DNA of 57,500 nucleotides. Source: Symbiodinium natans (taxonomy: Eukaryota; Sar; Dinophyceae; Suessiales; Symbiodiniaceae). The stretch lies in contig CAJNDS010002066.1 in the NCBI GenBank assembly GCA_905221605.1, positions 165,001 through 222,500 of the forward strand. The letters run 5' to 3'. Of the stretch, positions 51,617 through 57,500 are shown piece after piece. Each line of letters opens with the position of its first letter. Within the stretch, counting starts at the first letter, position 1. The position numbers and the translations under genes are program-made. The notes beneath the pieces were generated by a model. It worked only from the letters and a program-made list of their open reading frames with translations, was not told the DNA's origin and did not search any database.

Positions 51617-51770
51617 GGGTTTAGGGTTTAGGGTTTAGGGTTTAGGGTTTAGGGTTTAGGGTTTAGGGTTTAGGGTTTAGGGTTTAGGGTTTAGGGTTTA
51701 GGGTTTAGGGTTTCGGGTTTGGGGTTTGGGGTTTGGGGTTTGGGGTTTGGGGTTTGGGGTTTAGAGTTAG
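51617..51770 (+). repeat. Telomere-type array with TTTGGGG block
   Basis: About 13 TTTAGGG then six TTTGGGG units. Confidence 0.95.
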
Positions 51771-52007
51771 GGTTTAGGCTCCCTGAACCCTAAACCCCTG
51801 AACCTAAGCCCACCCTAAAACCCTGATATAACATTTTACAACCCGAAAGCCCTAAAACCTAAAAACCCGAAACCCTGAAACCCGAAAAAAACCCAAAACC
51901 CCTAATACAACCCTAAACCCCAAAACTCTAACTCTAACCCCCCTAGAAGAGTTTAGGGTTTAGGTCAAGCCAACCTCCACAGCCCGAAAGCCAATGACCC
52001 CCAAACC

Positions 52008-52061
52008 CCTGAAAGGAAGCGCTCCACAGGGATCCAGCAGCATCTGGACCTTCAGTCTCGG
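52008..52061 (+). CDS. Exon-like island
   Basis: PERKRSTGIQQHLDLQSR running into a long TTTAGGG array. Confidence 0.4.
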
Positions 52062-52240
52062 TTTAGGGTTTAGGGCTTAGGGTTTAGGGTTTAGGGTTTA
52101 GGGTTTAGGGTTTAGGGTTTAGGGTTTAGGGTTTAGGGTTTAGGGTTTAGGGTTTAGGGTTTAGGGTTTAGGGTTTAGGGTTTATATAGGGTTTACGGTT
52201 TGGGGTTTAGGCTTTAGGGTTTGGGGTTTAGGGTTTAGGG
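52060..52240 (+). repeat. Telomere-type array (TTTAGGG)
   Basis: About 24 units. Confidence 0.95.
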
Positions 52241-52861
52241 TTTCAGGATTCTAGAAGCCCCGAAAGCCCTAACACCTAACGGGTTGGGGCCCACACCCTA
52301 AAACCTAAATCCAAAATTCTCAAGGTCCTGCTTCTAGGTCAGAAGAAGACAGGCTGGCGGAGTCGCGAACTGAGGTTTTTCTGGAGATTCAAGGTTCCAG
52401 GGTTTTGGGTTCTTGGGCTTTAGGGTTGTAGGTTTCCAGGGGCTGCCGCTTAGGGCCTGGAGAATGAAAACCCAGGCAAAGCGCATCAAATCCTCGAGCC
52501 AAAGCCCTAAAGTCACCTAAGACACGGCTGCAAACCCTAAGGGCCAAAGGGCTTAGGGCTTAGGGTTTAGGGTTCAGGGCTTAGGGTTTATGGGTTTAGG
52601 GTTTAGGGTTTAGGGACCCTGAAACCCCAAACTGAGGCCAAAACCCAAACCCTCGGGTCTAGCCCCAAAACCTAGACCCACATTTCCAAGCCGCCGGCCT
52701 TTGGGGGCTGTGGAGCTGGGGAGGGGAGTTTGCGGCGATTGGGCTCCAGGACCTTAATGCTTAGGGGTTTAGTTCAGGGTTACCTGTTTCAAGGTGTGGC
52801 AATTTGGGCTTCTAGGGTTGTTGCTGTTGTGAAATTCTTGGTTGTCAGTCTTACTGCCTTT

Positions 52862-52983
52862 CCTAGAGCCAAGAGTAACCTAGGAATAAAGAGGGTGCCT
52901 TGTTTTTGCTTCAAAGGCGCTGAGAAAGGGAAACTAAACCAATAGAATAAGGCAATAAATAAGTGCCTACTCTGGGGCCTAGA
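52862..52983. mobile_element. MITE family 2, diverged copy
   Basis: CTAGAGCCAAGAGTA at the left and TACTCTGGGGCCTAG at the right pair at 13 of 15 positions; interior GTAACCTAGGAATAA and GGGTGCC match the family. Confidence 0.6.
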
Positions 52984-52996
52984 TTTTTTTTATCAA

Positions 52997-53119
52997 CCCT
53001 AAACCCTAAACCCTAAACCCTAAACCCTAAACCCTAAACCCTAAACCCTAAACCCTAAACCCTAAACCCTAAACCCTAAACCCTAAACCCTAAACCCTAA
53101 ACCCTAAACCCTAAACCCC
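52997..53119 (-). repeat. Telomere-type array (CCCTAAA)
   Basis: About 17 perfect units. Confidence 0.97.
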
Positions 53120-53468
53120 AATGAGAATGTGCATTCTCCCCGGGCGCCCGGGCTCGCGGTCGGCCGACAGCCACCCAGGCGGAGGCTGCTCTGGCAGGAC
53201 CTGGTGAGAGCAGCGGCAACATCATATGAAGTAGGGTTTATATTTCTTGTACCCCCAAAAGGACACCAAATATGTACACTCACCAAAATCAAAAAGGAAC
53301 CTTATATACACTCACCAATAACAGTAATGTAAACCCTGCTTCATATGGTATCTACAAGGTATTGTACAGCTTTTTGTTTTTTTATCCATTATTGTTACTA
53401 TGATTTAGTATTCTTGTTATATATATATATACGAATTGTGAGACAGGAACTACGGGGCGGCCTGCGTT

Positions 53469-53850
53469 TTGCAGCCTCCAGACAAAGAGCGAGAGAGAGG
53501 GAGAGAGGGCACTCAGCTACAGGAAAGCACCTGGCAAATGAAACGTTCAGAACAAAAGCAGGACACTGCTCCAAGAACTTCACAGGCATTGCCGCAAGCC
53601 CAAAGCGCACCTACTTCCGAGGGCGGCGTAAAATTGCAAGCAAGCAGCCGGATCGAGCCGGCTAACGAGAAGAACTACCGGAGCCGCAGGGCTCTGCAAG
53701 ATGGCTGTGCTGCAGCACTTATGCCGAGGGGGGAGTGGAAGACGCAGCTAGGCCCGGCAGCCAGCCCCCCTCACTACGCCGGGTCCTCCCGAGCGCAGCC
53801 GTCAAGGCTTCCCAAGGTCGTGCCAGGCGAGGAGGGCGGAGTGCGCAGCC
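53469..53850 (+). CDS. Unknown low-complexity ORF
   Basis: Plus frame rich in Gln, Glu, Arg, Ser and Ala (SEQKQDTAPRTSQALPQAQS), next to GA and TA microsatellites. It may be coding, but composition alone explains much of it. The end of the frame is translated microsatellite. Confidence 0.2.
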
Positions 53851-53859
53851 GACCCAGAG

Positions 53860-53960
53860 AGAGAGAGAGATATACACATAAATACATCTCTATATATATA
53901 TATGTATGTATAAATGTATATACATAAATACATATATAGACTATGTGTGTGTGTGCATTA
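53860..53960 (+). repeat. GA, TA and TG microsatellites
   Basis: GAGAGAGAGAGA, then several TATATATA blocks, then TGTGTGTGTG. Confidence 0.8.
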
Positions 53961-54042
53961 CACATTCTGTGGAACACAGAATTCGCTCCGTTACAAATTC
54001 AATATGAAATTCTCTTAATAGTTGTAATAATAATATAGTATT

Positions 54043-54077
54043 ACGGGGGCACTATAAAGAACTATATATGCCCCCGT
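54043..54077. repeat. Small hairpin
   Basis: ACGGGGGCA and TGCCCCCGT, 9-bp perfect arms around a 17-bp AT-rich loop. Confidence 0.6.
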
Positions 54078-54287
54078 TTCGTTCACACAGTTATAATATA
54101 TTAAATCGTGCTTCCTTTCAGTCATTACACCCATCCTTTTACTCTTGTTTCCTTCACTTGGAGGCAATACTATGAGAGGTAGAGTGTTATCCAAATCAGG
54201 CGTTAGCAGGGTCTCAAGGTGTGATGGGTGAACAAGGCTGTGGAACAAGAGTGAGAGAGATGAATGGTATACGGTTTGTTGCGGGGG

Positions 54288-54603
54288 CCACTTAGGTTGC
54301 GGGCCACAACGGCGCACGCGGTGGGGCGGGGCCTTCGTTTCGACGCTCCCGCTGTGGTTTCGCGCGAATTCCTTTGCGTTTCGATGCTCCCGTTGTGGTG
54401 TCGTGCGAATTCCGGCTTCTTGTGGCCTCTTCAGGCCTCTTCTGGGGGGGCCACTTAGGTTGCGGGCCGCAACGGCGCACGCGGTGGGGCGGGGCCTTCG
54501 TTTCGACGCTCCCGCCGTGGTTTCGTTCCGTTGCGTTTCGATGCTCCCGCTGTGGTTTCGCTTGAATTCCGGCTTCTTGTGGCCTCTTCAGGCCTCTTCT
54601 GCC
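54288..54603 (+). repeat. 163-bp tandem duplication, two copies
   Basis: Copy 1 starts at CCACTTAGGTTGCGGGCC (54288) and copy 2 at 54451. Inside each, TTTCGACGCTCCCGC and TTTCGATGCTCCCG form a sub-repeat with GTGGTTTCG. Copy 2 has a small deletion. Confidence 0.85.
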
Positions 54604-54969
54604 ACAGCTGACGAGGCGAGAGGTTGAGCAGCATGAGCATCCGCTGAGCCTTTTGGCCCCCAAGTTCCAGACGCTTGCAACGCCGAATCCCCCCGTGCCC
54701 CCACGAACTTTTGTAGTTTTTGTACCCAGGAGTGTCGGTGCTCTTCTGGCCTCCTTTGGCCTTTTCTGGCCCTCCTCACTGTTTGGGGTCTACGCCGGCA
54801 TAATCGCATTTTGGAGGCATGTTGAAAAAATCATATCACCAGGTAGGACCTGTACTGTGAACCCCAGAAGAACACCCTAAACCCTAAACCCTAAACCCTA
54901 GAACCCACACGAGCCCACAGGTGCTGTGGAAGCATCCCCCTACGCCCTCGCGACGTCACGCCAGCACCC

Positions 54970-55186
54970 TCTACAAAGCCTGAACCCTAAACCCTAAACC
55001 CCAAACCCCAAACCCTAAACCCTAAACCCTACACCCTAAACCCTAAGCCCTAAACCCCAAACCCTAAACCCTAAACCCACACCCCAAACCCTAAAACCCT
55101 AAACCCCTAAACCCCAAACCCTAAACCCTAAACCCTAAACCCTAAACCCTAAACCCTCAACCCTAAACCCTAAACCCTAACCCCAA
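54970..55186 (-). repeat. Telomere-type array (CCCTAAA)
   Basis: About 30 units with CCCCAAA and CCCTACA variants. Confidence 0.95.
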
Positions 55187-55258
55187 CCGTCGCGAGGCCT
55201 TCTTGCCACCGCTCTCCGCATCATTCACGACCTCCGGGAGGTGATAGGTTGGAGTTGA
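55187..55258 (+). CDS. Exon-like island in CCCTAAA/TTTAGGG bracket
   Basis: PSRGLLATALRIIHDLREVI, then GWS and TGA. Confidence 0.45.
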   Translation, partial: PSRGLLATALRIIHDLREVIGWS

Positions 55259-55695
55259 GGGTTTTTGGGGTTTAGGGTTTAGGGCTAGGGTTTAGGGTTA
55301 AGGGTTTAGGGCTAGGGTTTAGGGTTAAGGGTTTAGGGCTAGGGTTTGGGGTTTAGGGTTTCCGGGTCAGGGTTTAGTTTAGGGGTTGGGTGTTTGGGGG
55401 CCCTCAGAAACCATGGCAAGAAGCATGTACAACTTTCTGGGCTTTCGTAGAAGCAAAAATTCTAGCAAACTCCATGGGAACTGTAGGCCAAAAACCAAAT
55501 AAAGTAAATCTAAACACTATACCCTGAACCCTTAACCCTGAACCCTGAACCCTGAACCCTGAACCCTAAACCCTAGCCTAAACCTGTCTTTCGGCGAGAT
55601 CTGACCAGGTGTGGGTTCAGGCTGTCAGGCTTTGGTGGTTTGCAGCCCCGAGGCGGGAATGCACCCCCAATGACACCCCTAAACCCTAAACCTAG

Positions 55696-55865
55696 AGGGT
55701 TTAGGGTTTAGGGTTTAGGGTTTAGGGTTTAGGGTTTAGGGTTTAGGGTTTAGGGTTTAGGGTTTAGGGTTTAGGGTTTAGGGTTTAGGGTTTAGGGTTT
55801 AGGGGTTTAGGGCCTATAGGGCTTAGGGTTTAGGGCTTAGGGTTTAAGAATTTAGGGTTTAGGGT
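55696..55865 (+). repeat. Telomere-type array (TTTAGGG)
   Basis: About 15 perfect units then degenerate; meets CCCTAAA repeat head-on at 55691-55697. Confidence 0.95.
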
Positions 55866-56019
55866 CTACGGGTTTGCGGGTTAAAAGGACACCCAGACAA
55901 ACCCTCACCAAGAAGCACTTGCACAGTGATGAAGAGGGAGCCCCTTTAAAGCCCAGGTATGTTCTCTAGGGTTCAGGGTTTAGGCTTTTGGGTTTAGTGT
56001 TTAGGACTCTAGGTACATG

Positions 56020-56187
56020 GGTGCTTAGGGAACCGAGGTTCAAATCTACGCCAATTATGACCGCATCAAGCAGAGGCAATATGCCAACGTCTGTCATATT
56101 TGCATGCATTTGCAGGAGCATGCTGAGTGCCCAAACAAAGGCAAGTTTGAGGGAGGATGGACACATAAGACAAGAAAAGCAGGTCAC
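56020..56187 (-). CDS. Candidate exon, hydrophobic (SLKLAFVWALSMLLQM)
   Basis: Minus frame reading SLKLAFVWALSMLLQMHANM, then GILPLLDAVIIGVDLNLGS, then running into telomeric repeat. More protein-like than the overlapping plus frame (55988-56191). Same strand as the three upstream candidate exons, but joining them is speculation. Confidence 0.35.
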
Positions 56188-56282
56188 ATGAAACTGCCAG
56201 CAAATGAGCGACTTGATCTCTCCAGAACTCTTTCGCAGGCTCTCTGACGGGCGCAGCCTCGGTCCGGAAGATTTTAATTCCT

Positions 56283-56353
56283 GGGACTGAATTTGTGCTG
56301 GCTGGTCTTCACGCGCTTTGGGACTGAATTTGCACGGCTCGTCTTCACGCGCT
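56283..56353 (+). repeat. 37-bp direct repeat, two copies
   Basis: GGGACTGAATTTG followed by GGCTGGTCTTCACGCGCT, repeated at 56320. Confidence 0.7.
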
Positions 56354-56429
56354 GGCGGGGTAGCCGGCGGGCTTGTCGCATGACGCCGACGATTTGAATG
56401 CGGTCTTACAGTCCTCAGCCCCCACCTCA

Positions 56430-56657
56430 GTTGCGCGTTGAGCTTAGGACGATGATCATCATGATCATGATGAAGGCGATGATGAATGCTAGAACTATAT
56501 GCAAGAGTACTTGTGCGGGTACGTTGTAGAGTCGTAGCCGAATTCTTATCGACTTGACAAAGTCGGTTGCTGTTACTTCGAGGGGGGCTTTGATGAACAG
56601 AGGTTGCCAGGATATGTCTTTCTGTCCCAGTCGTGGAAAGGAGTAAATGGAAACCAT
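56430..56657 (-). CDS. Candidate C-terminal exon with one transmembrane helix
   Basis: 76 minus-strand codons ending in TGA. A polar part (LGQKDISWQPLFIKAPLEV, then KSIRIRLRLYNVP) is followed by about 22 hydrophobic residues (VLAFIIAFIMIMMIIVLS) and a short tail STRN. This is the layout of a single C-terminal membrane anchor. Separated from the preceding candidate exon by about 30 bp of degenerate telomeric sequence. Confidence 0.4.
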
Positions 56658-56689
56658 ACCCCTAAACCCTGAACCCTAAACCCGAAACC

Positions 56690-56927
56690 CGCCCCTAAAC
56701 CGACTTTTCTGCTGCCAAGGATCATCGTACTGACCATCGCAGATGCATTCGCCATTTCCAGAGGCTTGCAGCAACGAAGCCGAGCAAAGGAGGTCCGCGC
56801 ACCACTGCCACCAGTAGGCCACTTGAAGGCAGCAGAGCTGGCAGAAGGGAACCACAAAAATGTTTGAGGACTTAAAACACAAGGCATGGACACCGCTGCA
56901 GCCTCCCTCTTTGTATACTATGTCCAT
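56690..56927 (-). CDS. Candidate Cys-rich exon of the same putative minus-strand gene
   Basis: Minus-strand frame rich in Cys and Trp: VVPFCQLCCLQVAYWWQWCA, then GECICDGQYDDPW, ending in telomere-like sequence at 56.69 kb. A second frame is also open, so borders are uncertain. Composition suggests a membrane-associated or disulphide-rich segment. No family recognised. Confidence 0.35.
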
Positions 56928-57133
56928 GAGTATTCTGACGGTTAACGAGAAAAAGACACTACCGAGCTTTGCATCAAAGAGTGCAGGTGATTTACGCGGC
57001 GCCGACTGCCGAAACAGAGGAGAACTCGAAGCTGCCCAAACCCTATTAAAAAAACACTATAAACAGCCCTCTTTGCCCTAAACACCCTAGAAAAGAACCC
57101 TCTAGAAGCCCTAGAAACCCTGTGAAGCCGAGC

Positions 57134-57231
57134 CTGGAACGCAGTCCCAGTTTTCTTCGCCGACTCGGTCACATTCAAGAGCTGCGTAATCCGGCCCACT
57201 TGGCTTTCGAGAAGGGACCGCTTGGGTGCCT
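57134..57231 (-). CDS. Candidate exon (SLLESQVGRITQLLNV)
   Basis: On the minus strand a CAG precedes 32 open codons containing SLLESQVGRITQLLNVTESA; the segment ends at TTCCAG followed by GC. That would be an exon with an AG|G acceptor and a GC donor, a pattern common in dinoflagellates. It reads like an amphipathic helix. It may belong with minus-strand segments at 56.68-56.93, 56.43-56.66 and 55.97-56.19 kb. Confidence 0.45.
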
Positions 57232-57500
57232 GCAACCTCCGAGGGCTTCGGTTTCAGGGTTTAGGTTGAGGGTTTACATGGGTTTAGGGTGTAGGATGTA
57301 GGGTTTAGGGTTTAGGGAGTATCATGAGCATCTTGGAGCAAAGGGGCTTCTCCACGTAGCCGGACCCACGATGTGTTGCACTTTGAAGGAGGCTTGCGGC
57401 ACGCGAGTCTGGAGCATCACCCGTGCAGCTCTGCGAAGTGGCCGCTGTCGCCTTATAGGTGACCAAACCCCAATAAGGATCCATGTACCTGAACAGTATG

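Overview
Organism and overall character. This is eukaryotic nuclear DNA packed with interstitial telomere-type repeats (TTTAGGG on + or CCCTAAA on +). Dozens of arrays are spread over the whole 57.5 kb. The only long, clearly recognisable gene is the 3' half of a LINE retrotransposon ORF (33.5-35.7 kb). Fragments of a tyrosine recombinase (46.4-46.8 kb) and possibly of a Copia-type reverse transcriptase (about 40 kb) are also present. The repeat type, the LINE style, the G/C-ending codons of the small coding pieces and the frequent AG|G-like exon edges fit a dinoflagellate (Symbiodiniaceae-like), perhaps a subtelomeric or gene-poor region. That assignment is inference; other TTTAGGG lineages (chromerids, other algae, plants) are not excluded. 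I saw no rRNA, tRNA, CRISPR array or dinoflagellate spliced-leader sequence.

Layout. Between the telomeric arrays lie two kinds of spacer. (i) Islands of about 50-200 bp with one open frame, many with strongly G/C-ending codons, on either strand and alternating strand over short distances. I list about 50. They look like single exons or exon fragments of many unrelated genes; none could be named. (ii) AT-richer inverted-repeat elements (MITE-like), in at least six families with 2-9 copies each. Several copies are cut or interrupted by telomeric arrays. Other blocks: a 0.5 kb ACT microsatellite (1.5-2.0 kb), a degenerate minisatellite (2.7-3.5 kb), a 37-bp tandem repeat (15.8-16.05 kb), a GTC/GTG tract (16.9-17.0 kb), an 8-bp GGGTGGAA minisatellite (17.5-17.75 kb), a two-copy 163-bp duplication (54.3-54.6 kb) and AT-rich microsatellite DNA (53.4-54.1 kb). 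Longer stretches without arrays (7.6-8.0, 14.95-15.8, 28.8-29.6, 31.0-31.9, 53.1-54.9, 55.97-57.24 kb) may hold exons of ordinary genes, but I recognise none.

How it fits together. The most striking signal is architectural: short exon-like pieces, often in the order CCCTAAA-array / island / TTTAGGG-array. That is the orientation of telomeres capping a tiny linear fragment, and also a large foldback. Together with telomeric arrays sitting inside otherwise recognisable MITEs, it suggests a history of breaks healed or filled with telomeric repeats and captured gene fragments. A second possibility is that telomere-type DNA forms intron-like filler around portable exons, since GTTTAG and TTTAG|G resemble splice sites. 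Single short open frames in GC-rich DNA arise by chance, so the island calls rest on codon usage, edges and recurrence and need a protein search.
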